A stretch of 64,000 bases of DNA from Mactra quadrangularis (Eukaryota > Mollusca > Bivalvia > Venerida > Mactridae). Of the stretch, positions 24,471 through 35,884 are shown in pieces. The stretch covers positions 19,954,403 through 20,018,402 of the forward strand of contig CM046303.1 in NCBI GenBank assembly GCA_025267735.1. Reading direction: 5' to 3'. Both the position numbers and the translations under genes were made by a program. Each line of letters begins with the position of its first letter. The first letter of the stretch is position 1. The notes under the pieces were generated by a model. That model was not told the DNA's origin, did no database searches, and saw only the letters and a program-made list of their open reading frames with translations.

Positions 24471-25366
24471 GAAATTTTAATTACCCTAAAATTCCGAGAC
24501 TAACTTTAGTTAATTAAGCCTATGAAAAGGAGCACAGTCACTAATTTATACACAAAAAGCTAGGCCCCACATGTATAAGACTCTCTCAGGTTAATATGCA
24601 CCAGCATTACATCAATACCCACTTAGTACCTTAAGTATCATAATCTCTTAATACATTCAGTACCAAACAGTCTATGAAATTAGTAGGTGTCCAGTTGCCT
24701 AGAACAAGGGTCCTTGTCCAGAATCACACCTTTTTAATTCCGACAACCAACATTTCTGGCAACAAAAATTTTACTAACAAGAGAAAGTGTTTGATGCTAA
24801 ATCAACCTGTTCGGGCAACCACTTTCATATCCTAATTTCTTAGGCTGACCTAAGATGTCATATATCTAGATAAGACATAAAATAATCTACATTTCACATC
24901 AATACAAAAATCTGATTCCGCATTTCAAAGCAAGCTTCAGAATAACAAAAAATCATTCACAGGTGCCAGGTATAATGTTTACCAAACTTATTCATTACGT
25001 TTTATATAATGCATAAATATGGTAAAAATTGTTCCGGGTACCTGTGGTTGAGAATTGATTGTGCAGATAACCATAGCTATCTATGGTTCTAGTGACCTTA
25101 CAACCAGGCTAATTACTGGATAATTTTCTAATGTTCAAGTCAAATAACTTATAAAAGCAAGACTAGTTGTCATGCATAGAAATTAACAATGAAGTTAAAT
25201 ACTCCTTTATGAAACAATAGGAGTTATTGTTAAATCCAGGAATTGATACCTCACCGAAATCAATCAAATGTTTAATGTGACAGTCCTAGTATAATATGTC
25301 CCTACAACCACAAAGTATGGTAAAACAATGTTTATAGCATTATACCATATTTAACAAATATTATTA
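24471..25366. other. AT-rich spacer, nothing recognised
   Basis: No gene or element end seen. Confidence 0.5.
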
Positions 25367-25505
25367 GTTACACAGTCAGTTACAGACCGGATACGGTGTG
25401 ATACCGGGTCAGTAAATTAATATTGGGTGAGAGCGTAGCTCGAGCCCAATATTTATTCACTGACCCGGTATCACACCGTATCCGGTCAGTAACTGACTGT
25501 GTAAC
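25367..25505. mobile_element. 139-bp foldback element, near-perfect palindrome
   Basis: GTTACACAGTCAGTTAC at the left pairs with GTAACTGACTGTGTAAC at the right. Pairing continues through CCGGATACGGTGTGATACCG and almost to the centre (CAATATT...AATATTG), leaving a loop around GTAGCTCGAG. It is G+C-rich compared with its flanks. A second inverted pair (TTTATCTTACCGAGTA at 25509 and TACGAGGTAAGATAA at 25681) follows at once, so this could be one end of a composite element reaching about 25695. Confidence 0.85.
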
Positions 25506-25507
25506 GA

Positions 25508-25696
25508 ATTTATCTTACCGAGTACCCCCATCTGAATTTTAACATAGAAAAATAAGGTTTCGTCAGCGCTATCATTTATAAATTTTGTTACTGACTGGAT
25601 ATTAGAATCTACTGACCTAATATGGGATAATACATGGTCAGCACGTGACCGCTCTAGGCCAATGAAAAACGAGTATTCTGTACGAGGTAAGATAAG
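25508..25696. mobile_element. inverted-repeat-bounded segment next to foldback
   Basis: TTTATCTTACC at the left and GGTAAGATAA at the right form ~15-bp inverted ends around a 190-bp interior. The interior again contains TTACTGACTGG- and CTGACC-like words related to the neighbouring palindrome, so both may belong to one element family. Confidence 0.5.
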
Positions 25697-26543
25697 CAGT
25701 CATACTGCAGTGGTCAGTTAATCACAATACTTATTTAATTACCATGAATTTGCTTTCAACAAGATTTATATACTAAGAAAATGCATTGCAAAGTGCTTCC
25801 CCCATAAACGGATAGGTTCAAAATAAAATAACCGAAAAGTCCATGTTTACTTATTTGATTAATACAGACACACTATACAAACTATACCATAATCATGAAG
25901 AAAGACTTGAAATGAAAGTTTTACTTTGCACATAAATTTATTTCTCCCCAGAAAAAGAAATTATGATTTATTTCACTTTAAAATGCATCAGTGAACCCAA
26001 GTTTCAATTAAGTCAAAATCAGCTAGGAAATGAATTTAGCTATAATACTCTATAGTATGTACATAAAGTTCTCTGTATACTATTTTGTTATAATTGCTAT
26101 AACAAATTAAATATATATGTCAAATGTACACTAGGGTAAATAGCTTCAAGTACAAAGAGTGTCGCACAAGTTTCAAGACAAGTGAAAGATTAAATTTCTA
26201 TTCTAGAAATGTATATAGCCTGATGATAGATTACTTTATTCAAATATAGATAAGAAATCATTTCAAGACGGTCTGAATTTAGGCACAATGCAATGGACCT
26301 TCCATGAGTGACCTAATAGATAAATTCATGGAAAAGTCCATACACATCATGTACTTAAGTCAAGTACTCAGTCAAGCAGTTGCTGAGCATGGTATATTAT
26401 GCCAAATACATTTCGAAATGCACAGAACTTAATTATGACATTGCAGCATATGAACATACTGCTAAAATGTGTTTTACATACGTACACAACAAACACATAC
26501 AGCTTTATACTCTTAGATACTTAACGTACACAAGTCAGAATAC
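25697..26543. other. AT-rich spacer, nothing recognised
   Basis: Only chance-level ORFs. Confidence 0.5.
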
Positions 26544-26637
26544 CACAGGTGACAAACCAAAATTTTCCTTACTATAGTATATATAGAGTGTTATCTTAAT
26601 ATACTATAATAAGGAATATTTGGGTCTGTCACCTGTG
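26544..26637. repeat. foldback hairpin, 94 bp
   Basis: CACAGGTGACAAACC pairs with GGTCTGTCACCTGTG, with weaker pairing inward through TTCCTTA and TATAGTATAT. Probably a small foldback element or MITE remnant. Confidence 0.7.
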
Positions 26638-26885
26638 CAGTATACAGTGACTACAGAAACTGACCAAGAAATCAGAACAAATTGTCAATAAATGACAAAA
26701 AACACTTGTCATGAAACCATAACACTCCTCATAGAAATACTGTACAAGGGATGATCCAAAATTATCAGAACTATGTGACTCTAAGAAGAAAATGCATTTA
26801 AGATAATACATGAGTACGATCTTTTCATGCACACAGTGGTGATCGCATGTACACCAATATCATACAAGTATAGCATGAACACAGT

Positions 26886-26970
26886 CATACTGTCATTGTT
26901 GAGTCAAAACCTTGTAACTTCAATTCCAAAAGGTAAAGTTAAGAGGATTTGACTCAACAGTGACAATATG
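26886..26970. repeat. foldback hairpin, 85 bp
   Basis: CATACTGTCATTGTTGAGTC pairs with GACTCAACAGTGACAATATG with one or two mismatches around a ~40-bp loop. Confidence 0.72.
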
Positions 26971-27114
26971 AGAATAGCAGTCACATTAGACAGTGATGAT
27001 TTGGTAAGGGCTCTTCTAATATTCCATGCAACAGACTAGACATAAACTGTAGGGCTCATTCTTAATGTATCCAACAGTGAGGCTAGTCAACCATAGAAAC
27101 TCTTACATTCAAGC

Positions 27115-27480
27115 ATTTTTTTCACAGAGATGTTCAATTTCTTAGCTTTAAGAGCATTAATCCGAGTAAAGGCCAATTCAATCGTGAGCCAGTTATTCAA
27201 GTAATTGTAGCATGCCACATGTTTACAAATATTCATACCAATATCTATAATAAAGCAAAAACACTAAAATGCTCCAATTATGCCGACAGACCGAAGGTAA
27301 AGTCTAAAAAAAAACATGTTTTTATAAACAATATTACAAGTTAATCAAACTCACAAATTTTATTCAATTACAAATATATAGTACGCTATAAATACGAGGG
27401 CTGAATCGTCAAACTGATGTATTGCCAAACTATATAACAGAAAAAAAATGGTTATTAAATCGCAATATAGATGAAATGAA
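27115..27480. repeat. segmental duplicate, left copy
   Basis: Matches 28125-28430 in direct orientation. Shared words include GAGATGTTCAATTTCT, AGCTTTAAGAGCATTAA, GAGCCAGTTATTCAAG and ATATTCATACCAATATCT. The long-TIR transposon at 27539-28105 lies between the two copies. Confidence 0.85.
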
Positions 27481-27538
27481 ACATAGAGAAATGAAATTTT
27501 ATATTATCATATTGATTTAAAATTCCTTAAGTATTAAT

Positions 27539-28105
27539 ACACTCAATAACTAACAAGATTTCATCGATCAAGCGGTCAAAACTGCTGAATCATGATCTTA
27601 TGCTTCTTTTCAACTGTGAGTTTGATGCTTCTAACATACCAGCCGAGAAACATAAAACTAAATGATATCAAGAAAAAATATAAAGGAAAAATAAGTGGAA
27701 TCGAAAAGTTTGACTTCTACCTAATAATACAAAATGAAATATCCTAACTAAATGCTACTACTTGGCAAAAAAAAAACTTTGCACTTCCCACAAGATATGC
27801 TGGTAGCTATCAGAAAGTAAGAGGCAATACCATAGACAATCCAATGTCTATGGGCAATCAATGCCCACATTACCACTCCAACATATCCAATGAGGTAAAT
27901 TGACCTTGTTTAATATGCAAAAAAAGGAGGCTGATAAAATATATTTTGGAAAGTCAAGCATTTTTTAAATGAAACCTAAAGGAAGTCCTAACAGATAAAC
28001 AATCAATGATTCAAGCAATATCAAACCCACAGCAGAGAAGGATCAAAAGATCATAATCCAGCATCTTAAACCACTTGACCACTAAAACCTTGAAAGTAAC
28101 TGAGA
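27539..28105. mobile_element. long-TIR DNA transposon, copy 3
   Basis: Third member of the family at 21025 and 23680. It has inverted ends (CACTCAATAACTAACAAG with CTTGAAAGTAACTGAG; CTGCTGAATCATGATC with GATCATAATCCAGCATC) and the interior block with CCATAGACAATCCAATG and GGGCAATCAATGCCC. No transposase. Confidence 0.83.
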
Positions 28106-28124
28106 AACTGTAACAATTATACTT

Positions 28125-28430
28125 TTTGTTCATGGAGATGTTCAATTTCTAAGCTTTAAGAGCATTAAGTCGAGTAAAGGCCGATTCAATTGTGAGCCAG
28201 TTATTCAAGTAATTTTAGCAATTTGCTGCATGCTTACAAATATTCATACCAATATCTATAATAAATTAATTAAATCAAATTATGCCCACAGACCAACAAA
28301 TGAATAGTATGCTATAAATACAAGGGCTGCATTATTAAAATTGATGTATTGCCAAGCCATATAACGGAACAAAAAGGAAAATTAAATCGCAATATAAATG
28401 ACCAAGCAGTGAAATGAAATAAACTTCTAT
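28125..28430. repeat. segmental duplicate, right copy
   Basis: Second copy of 27115-27480, about 1010 bp away. It also shares GCTATAAATAC(A/G)AGGGCTG and TGATGTATTGCCAA with the left copy. Confidence 0.85.
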
Positions 28431-28508
28431 TTGGAAACAATAATAATTTGTAGAATTTCAATAAAAGAACAAAATAACTGAATGTAAACATAAACAATAT
28501 GACTAATA

Positions 28509-28595
28509 CACAGGCCATTAGCTTGATGATACTCTAATTCATATATAATAATATATTACAAATGAATTAGGGTATGGTTGAGCTAATGGCCTGTG
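28509..28595. repeat. foldback hairpin, 87 bp
   Basis: CACAGGCCATTAGCTTGATG pairs with the end GAGCTAATGGCCTGTG. The inner arms CTAATTCAT and ATGAATTAG flank an AT-only loop. Related to 20067-20142. Confidence 0.78.
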
Positions 28596-28921
28596 ACTTA
28601 ATATTTGATATTTTGAACATTACTCTTACTGTATGGGTAATAAATACATAGGAGCAGATTAATGAATTTATACAGACTGTCTTATGAACATCTAAATTAT
28701 GAGCTCTGATAAATACCCTATCACTACTCTTATCATATAATTTGAAATTGCCCTTGATGCATATTTGTTTACAACTGGATGCTACTCTTGGCCAACGTCG
28801 TGAATCATGTATTGAGTTTACTCTTTAAACCTAAAAGATGTATTCTAAGATTCACTGGTTTGGCAAGTTTATCTCATAGGAGATATGCAGTCCTGGTAGA
28901 CACTGCAAGTCCATTCATCAC

Positions 28922-29022
28922 AGAACTATGCCCAACTGATGAAGTTAATGAATTTATTTAGAATAAACAAGTCTTGTTTATTTAAAATAAACTCATTAAT
29001 TTCATCTGTTGGACATAGTTCT
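28922..29022. repeat. foldback hairpin, 101 bp
   Basis: AGAACTATGCCCAACTGATG pairs with CATCTGTTGGACATAGTTCT, continuing through AAGTTAATGAATTTATTT and AAATAAACTCATTAATTT. A chance 60-codon ORF ends inside it. Confidence 0.78.
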
Positions 29023-29227
29023 ATGTTTGTTTCTGTACAAACTAAGTACTGAACTGAGTTGTGCATTCAAATAAACACATGGAATATGAACTTTCTAACT
29101 AATTTTGGATCATCCCCTGTACAGTCACTCTTTGTATACAACTCATTGTACAACATTACAAACTTCTGATAGCACTAAATCATGGAATACCCACCAGCCT
29201 TTCTCAGATACTTTCAGATAACACCAT

Positions 29228-29325
29228 TTATCACCCCACCCACAACATGAATCAGCCCAACCATCCCATACACACCTACCCTTCCATCCCCCCATACACA
29301 CAACTCCCTACCATCCCTACAAACC
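29228..29325. repeat. C-rich low-complexity run
   Basis: Imperfect CCATCC, CCCATACACA and ACCCCAC words. The Pro/Thr-rich ORF that starts here reflects this composition and is not a supported gene. Confidence 0.7.
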
Positions 29326-29921
29326 CCACCAACACTGTTCAGATCTCGGATATAAAATTTACCAGCCAATACAAGATAACAGGAACATTACATATGACCC
29401 CTCTAATCAGACGACACTCCACCCAACCTTGCTTAGTGATATCAACGGTACGTCCAGAGCTTGGGCTCACAACCAACTTCCAGTATATCCAGGTTCCACA
29501 AACCTTGCAGTCTCATAATCTATCCCAAAACCCAAGACTTAGGATTGATGCTTGAACAACTCAACAAGAACATTATTCTAGAACGAATTTTCAATAGACA
29601 ATATCCAGAAATCAAATGTCCGGGTTTTCCAATGTAAGTATTATTATAAAGACCATTCACAGTTTTTGCCAAAAGTACAAAAAAAAGTTTTGATTTTACA
29701 AAATTCCATTATAAAAATGTGTAACAAAAAATCTTTTTTTTTTTAAAAAAACATGGAAAAACACAGCACCTGAGACCTGGCATAAGTCTATAATGAATAG
29801 TAAATGATAACAGCATAAAATGCAAGAAATATTGCTGAATCAGTACAAAACAACTCTATATTCTTATTTATTTACATGAAGTTAGACTAGTTTTGCACTG
29901 ACACATAAATATTTCATTAGA
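29326..29921. other. AT-rich spacer, nothing recognised
   Basis: No element ends or coding signal. Confidence 0.5.
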
Positions 29922-29924
29922 TAA

Positions 29925-30143
29925 GGCCACAACAAATTGATCATAAGTTCTATGGATTCGCTCGCACCTTAATTTTGACCGTTTTTACAAAAAATATTTT
30001 TATTTCCTCGCTTGCTCAAAAAAATTTGATCAAACCGCTATATAAAGCAAGTGAATAAAGACTTTATTAAAAAAATTTCTTCGCTCTCTCCCCCATTTTT
30101 TTCCAGAAAAATCCATAGAACATATGATCAATTTGTTGTGGCC
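29925..30143. mobile_element. PIF/Harbinger-type MITE, 219 bp
   Basis: Terminal inverted repeats of ~34 bp begin GGCCACAACAAATTGATCAT and are flanked by TAA on both sides (29922-29924, 30144-30146). A 3-bp TWA target duplication is the hallmark of PIF/Harbinger elements. A second copy is at 54069-54281, with TTA on both sides. The interior has opposing GCGAGCGA-like (here TCGCTCGC) motifs and A/T runs. Non-coding. Confidence 0.83.
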
Positions 30144-30146
30144 TAA

Positions 30147-31898
30147 ATTTAGATATCCTAGTCACACTATTAGAGTAGTAAAAAAATATTGCATTTCTTA
30201 TAAATAAAATGAACAATTTCTTGAATTGAAAAAAATCAAATTTACTTACTTAAATGAAGCTATATAGGAAAGTATTAATTGTTAAAAATATTAATAAAAA
30301 TCTAAAAAACAAAAATATTTACAAATGTATATTACTTTTTCTAAGAATGTGTTAAACGCTTCAAGAAACAACAAAAATGAATTCAAGTGACAAAAATGAA
30401 AGTGATGATTCATTATCAAACTGTAGAATAAAGAATGCTAACAAAAATAAATATTGACCATAATCTGAATAAAAATAAAAGTTAAAAAATGGAAATAAAG
30501 TCAAGTTGCTTATTGAAATTGTTAAATAGGCTGTATAAGATGAAACCAAAAAAAAAAAAATGAAAAGGTCAATTTAAATTCAATTAAAATCGAAACTTCC
30601 CAAAAAAGAAAACCCAAATAAAAATTCAACTAAGTAATCATTAATATTGTAGCTTGAGAAAATAGTAATCTTCATATAATTACTAACTTGTGTATGTAAT
30701 TCAATCTGGACTCAATTAACATGTACCTTTTATGTGAATCAAAACAAATAAATATCACTAACTAAGTTTATTGATATGGATCAAAGGGAACTAATTACAG
30801 TATGTATCTTTTCTATTCAGAAAAAATCAATACTGAATTATCTCCCTTTCATGAACATCAATAAACATGGATAACAATATCAGAGATATTTCATAACTTG
30901 GGCGGCCTGCATGGTCCAGAATCAAAAAACACTATTATATACAAAGTGTTTTTGATCTGGAACCGTGCTGACAGCCTGTGTTTCAGTATATTCTAGAATA
31001 ATGTTCCTGTTGTGATGCAACAAACATACAAAACATACAAACCCATAGTTTGTTTTTCTAAACTGTAAAATTTGAATAATTTCACCATGACAGAATAGGT
31101 TCTCTTATATAAATATGAAGGCAAACATTGGCACAGCAAGCAGGCATTAAAACATAAAAGCTTTAAATATATTCAACCCCATCTAAAAACACCAAATATG
31201 AATCCCACAATTCAATATGCAAGAAGTCACGGCGAAATTATTCATATTTTGACAGTTGAGAAAAATCAAAAACAAACAAACTCAATGATATCCTTACATT
31301 ATAAGAAAGTGTACTATCTGAATAAAAGTTTACCCTTTCAGAAGTAGAACATAAGCAGATAGGCTTTTAAGCTAAATTCCAAGAAAAAAATCAATTTTTA
31401 TACATAACCTTCCCTGAATAGAAAAATTATAAATAAATTGAAATCTCCAGAGATGAATTTGAGTAAGTACACTGTATTATCATGTAAGGTATCATTGACA
31501 CAAGAATAAGAAAGAATCAAAGGTGACCAGCATGGTCCAAAACCATACAAGACACTCTGTATAATATATAGAATCTATGATGGTTCGGAACAATGAAGAT
31601 CATCTTTGTATTAAACAAAGTAATGATAATAAACAAAGCATAAAGACTTTCTGGACAAAATCATTACAAAACAGGAATATGGAACCATCAGTTTAGGAAA
31701 ATGGATAATACCATTGGACACATAATGATATAAAATACATAATATAAAAAAACTTAGCTTTTGTTGTCTCTTCATTTTTTCAACTTTCCCATAAACTTTG
31801 TGTAGAGTGTTTCACCATGTCTTGTTATTCAATATGTTGAGCTCATACATATGGGTATATAACAGCACAGTAAACAACATACTACTTCCGTCTACATC
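30147..31898. other. AT-rich desert with two hairpins
   Basis: Besides the hairpin at 30904-30975 there is a weaker related one near 31527-31590 (CAGCATGGTCCAAAACCAT with ATGATGGTTCGGAAC). No coding exon could be recognised. Confidence 0.5.
30904..30975. repeat. foldback hairpin, 72 bp
   Basis: GGCCTGCATGGTCCAGAATC pairs imperfectly with GATCTGGAACCGTGCTGACA and the following GCC. The inner arms AAAAACACT and AGTGTTTTT are exact. Confidence 0.68.
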
Positions 31899-31912
31899 TT
31901 ATGGTAAACATC
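31899..31912 (-). CDS. candidate terminal coding exon of minus-strand transcript
   Basis: After a good acceptor (TTTGCAG|GA on the minus strand), the phase carried from the exon at 35885-36029 reads Gly-Cys-Leu-Pro-stop. The stop TAA is at 31901-31899. This is consistent with a last exon whose remaining length is 3' UTR, but the coding part is too short to prove it. No clear poly(A) signal was picked out. Confidence 0.25.
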
Positions 31913-31944
31913 CTGCAAACATAAAATATTAAATTTTAAATAAT

Positions 31945-34590
31945 ATAATATATACGTTTATTAGCTATCGGCTAAGTTTAGCCTTTGGCCATTTCCATCG
32001 AGATATGTTATGGCAAAGACAAAAATACAAGTTTCATACATTACATACAGAGAATCTGCATAAAAAATAAATAGGATATCTATGAATAAAATTAACAGAA
32101 TATATATGAGAAATTATACAATAATTAATCATCCAAAAACATTATACATTTTCCAAAATATTTTTACGTTTTCTAAGACTTTCTGAAATAAATTTGGCAG
32201 AATTTATGTTAAACTTCTTATTATTTGACGACATTATATTATTAAATTTATGGATACATGCCCATTTTGCATACAGGAGATGTTTTTTTCTTATGTCAAT
32301 ATAGGCTGGGCAGCACATAATAAAATGATACTCAGTCTCAACAAAATTCATGTTACATAATCTACACAGTCTATTTTCCCTTAAAGTACCCGATATTCTT
32401 CCTGCTTCCATTTCTAAATTATGATTGCTTAATCTAAAACAAGTTAATTGTTTTCTTAATCTATCATTAAATACATTATCAAGATACTGTTCATAAATAA
32501 AACCATTTTTAAAATTTGCATAATACTTAAGTCTAGACATTGAATTGATAGTTGTAGTCCAGTTTTGAATAAAATGATTTTTAATTCTATCTCTGATTAA
32601 AGGGAAGTAATTATGATTTGGATTAAAGGTTGTTCTTATGTAATAGAGACCCAGATGATCTAAAATAGAATTTAAACATGTAGCCCAACTTCTGTTTCTC
32701 ACATTTATACAAAGATCCCAGTACATTTGATTACAGTAAGATTGATCGTTTTTCATAATTTTAGTACAAAATTTTACAGCTCTTATTTTGCTAAGTGTGG
32801 ATAATGGATAACGCCCTAATTTACCGTACACTGCATAATTAGGTGTTTGGTGTTTTACTCCTAAAATGGATTTGCAAAATCGAATATGTAGTTTGTCGAT
32901 TTCAGTGTGGTTATAAACCCCCCCAGACCTCAGCCCTGTACGGAAGTATTGGAGTAATCATGGAATCAAATAAAGACAATTTTGTTTCAATATCTAAACT
33001 AACCTTATCAAACAATGACATCAAATTGTGATAAGCACATAAGGCTTGTTCATTAAGTGTTTTTACTGCTAATGCCATTTTACCATTGTATGAAAAATTA
33101 ATTCCTAGGTATATAAAATTATCTACCATTTCTAGTTTTACCCCATTTATAAAAAAATCAGGAAGGTTATTTAATCTCTTGTTTTCAAAAATACATACTT
33201 CTTTCTTATTCACGTTTATTTCTAAACCCCACTTGTCAGAGTATTGATAAATATTATCAATTTGTGATTGTAAGCTTTTTGGGTCTGTTGTAAAAAGAAC
33301 AATGTCATCAGCAAACAGAATCATGTACATTGATAAAAGCTTTAAATCTATAAATCCATGGAGAGGATGTGTATAGGCATTATATGCCTGTTATCCAATC
33401 CTATTCATTGAATAAAATATGTATTAAATTAAATTAAATTAAATCTTTTTCAGTCAATTCGTTCATATTAAAACAATCAACAATGTCATTAATAAATATA
33501 ATGAATAATAATGGAGACAAAGGTTCACCTTGTTTTAAACCAACTGTTACGTTAAAAAAATCAGAAAGTTCCATGCTACTTGAAAACTTAATACAAGATT
33601 GTACAACGTTATAAATACATTTAATCATATTGGTCATTTTACAACTGATGCCTGTTTGTATTAGTTTTACCCATAATGCATCTCTATTAACGGTATCAAA
33701 AGCTCTTTGATAATCGATAAATATACTATACAATTTAGATTTTTTGCTAAAAACTTTTTGAATACCAGAGTGTAAAAGAAATATGGCATCAGCCGTAGAG
33801 CCACTCTCTCTTAAACCAAACTGAGATTCGTTTAGCATATTTTCATTTTCACACCATTAATAAATACGATTTCTCAACAATAGAGAAAATATTTTACCAA
33901 CAATATTAACAAGAGTTATTCCCCTGTAACAGGTCGGGGATGACTTATCTCCCTTCTTAAAGATAGGTATAATATTACCCTTACACCATAACTTCGGGTA
34001 ATTACAAGTATCAAATATAACATTAAATACAGTACATAGATATGGTGCAATAAAATCTTTAGTATCAATAAAAAAATCTGCAACAATACATTCATTATCA
34101 CAACTTTTAAAACGTTTTAACATAGATATAGTCTTAATGACCTCATCAACAGAAATCAGTTTGTCTAGATCATCTACAGAAAGTGGCTCATCTCTAGTAT
34201 TTGAATAATCCTCACTTCTAAAATTACCATGTGTTTCGTTCGATGTATTTTCGAAAAAATCTTTCAATTCATCTATAGTTATGTTTTCGTTAGTGTTTGA
34301 TGATTTAGTTTTATTAGTAAACTTTTTGATATATTTCCAAAATGCCCTTGGTGAACGTTTACTCATACTCGATAACTTCACTTTTTCAGAGTAATAAGAT
34401 TTATGCTTGGCATGCTTTTTTATTTTAATATAATTTTTTCTAGATTGCATAAAAATTAACTTATTAGCATCAGACTTATCAATGTGATATGCTCTTTTTG
34501 CTTTATAAAACATAGATTTAGACTGCCTACAGGTCTCGTCAAACCATGGTGATTTCCTATGCCTCCTATAATAACAATGTATTATCAGCG
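31945..34590 (-). pseudogene. decayed non-LTR retrotransposon (LINE) with reverse transcriptase
   Basis: In minus-strand order: a post-endonuclease linker (KSPWFDETCRQSKSMFYKAK), the reverse transcriptase fingers/palm (CYRGITLVNIVGK, QFGLRESGSTADAIF, IFIDYQRAFDTVN, GLKQGEPLSPLLFIIFINDI), the catalytic box ILFADDIVLF, and a C-terminal zinc-knuckle-like region (CRLCNMNFVETEYHFIMCC). This order fits Jockey/CR1-like LINEs. The endonuclease half is absent: the element ends near 34590 against a SINE. Three lesions break it: an in-frame TAA at 33857-33859, an 83-bp nested insertion at 33357-33439, and a frameshift at the C7 run 32918-32924 after AEVWG. The 3' end carries a hairpin (GGCTAAACTTAGCC on the minus strand) followed by AATAAA. 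It lies in the intron of the candidate minus-strand transcript. Confidence 0.9.
33357..33439 (+). mobile_element. nested 5'-truncated LINE 3' end with TTAAA tail
   Basis: An 83-bp insert splits the reverse transcriptase just before its FADD box. It is bounded by TAAATC on both sides (33351-33356 and 33440-33445), a likely target duplication. It holds a small hairpin (TAGGCATTATATGCCT), then AATAAA and an ATTAA-type pentamer tail. The hairpin-plus-AATAAA layout resembles the host LINE's own 3' end, so I infer a heavily truncated insertion of a related element in the opposite orientation. Confidence 0.72.
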
Positions 34591-34597
34591 CTGTTGA

Positions 34598-34800
34598 AAC
34601 TAGTTGGATAGCTGTCTGGCTAGCTAAATTGGTAGCACTCAAGTCTACTGATCAAAGAGTCATAGGTTCAATTACCAGGCGTGGCATTGTTTCACAGAGC
34701 TTGGTCATGAAATAATTTCTATGAGCAATCTCCCTCCTACTACTTATTCTATATCATGTAGAGCAGTTGTCAGTCACTGATGGAAGTATGTAAAAAGTGA
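34598..34800 (+). repeat. tRNA-derived SINE, family 1 (partial)
   Basis: Pol III A box (TAGCTAAATTGG) and B box (GGTTCAATTACC) at tRNA-like spacing, then the family body (GAGCAATCTCCCTCCTACTA, GTCAGTCACTGATGGAAGTA). The copy is 3'-truncated and abuts the LINE head. Confidence 0.82.
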
Positions 34801-35539
34801 CTTGTTCCATAGCTAAATTTATTTACAAGAAGGCCTATAGTCTGACAGTATAAACTTGATCAGAACTTCCTTATAAGAATAATTACACACTTCATTTACA
34901 TTATATCATAAATTTTCCAAATGGGTGTATACGAATAATACAATTATAAATCAATTTTTTAAACATAGCATGTTTTTGTACTTTTAATATTGGACTTCTT
35001 CGTTTATGGGAAATGTGTAAGTCCACAATATTGTGGCACAGTTTTATAGTATCTACTCTTATCAAAACAAAAGTCATTTTTCAGTATAAGTTATTTCGTT
35101 TAACATGGTGCATCGATTAACCAAAATAATAGTCTACCAGTGGAAAAAGGGATGGATGAATACATTCAAAAATATTCTTTTATTATCTTTATAAAAACAA
35201 GTGAGTAATATTTACACTCTTATTCAATGAGCCACACAAACTGAATAAATAAAAAAAATTCATTGAAATTTTTACATTTTGAAACTACAAATGTACTCTA
35301 AGTAGGGTGGACCCATGTGTTTCCCCTATTAATGGACGAATCCAAAATTTAAGTACAAGAACATGCAATGTTTTGAAAATTGATTATACGTGTACATGTA
35401 TTTTCCCTGAAAGCTTCCTATAAAGTGTGATTGATAAAAGGAGACAAAATTAGACAGTAAATACTGATTTAAATAAATTTTTAAAAAGGTCAAGCTCTGG
35501 TTAATTTTGTCCAGCTTAATCAGCATATAATTTATTATT

Positions 35540-35865
35540 CAGCCATCCAGCTAGCTCAGTTGGTAGCACCCAAGTTGAAGGGTTGTGAGTTCAATTCCTG
35601 GCAAGACATACTTTTCTGGTGCTTGGTCATGGAATTATTTCTATGGTCATTTTCCCTCCAAACAATGATTCTTAATCATGTAAGGCAGTTGTCAGTAACT
35701 GACAATAGTATGCGCCTAGTAGTTGGATAACTGTGAGCTTAATTCAGCGATTTAGCCTTTCTAGGAACAGTGAGTGGGTTGGCTGGCCACCATTATAATG
35801 ACCTATACAAGGTGTTGCTACAGCGTTAAACCCAACAAACAACACAATTTCACACAATAAAAACT
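35540..35865 (+). repeat. tRNA-derived SINE, family 1 (full)
   Basis: A box TAGCTCAGTTGG, B box GAGTTCAATTCC, a body with GTCAGTAACTGACAATAGTA and AGGAACAGTGAGTGGGTTGG, and the 3' tail GCGTTAAACCCAACAAAC. This is the most complete copy in the window. It may belong to a V-SINE-like superfamily described in molluscs, but I cannot confirm that without a search. Confidence 0.85.
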
Positions 35866-35884
35866 GAAAAACAGTTTTACTTAC

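Noticed and set aside
29247..29555. Pro/Thr-rich 102-codon ORF
   Set aside because: Begins in a C-rich low-complexity run. No conserved pattern or splice context.
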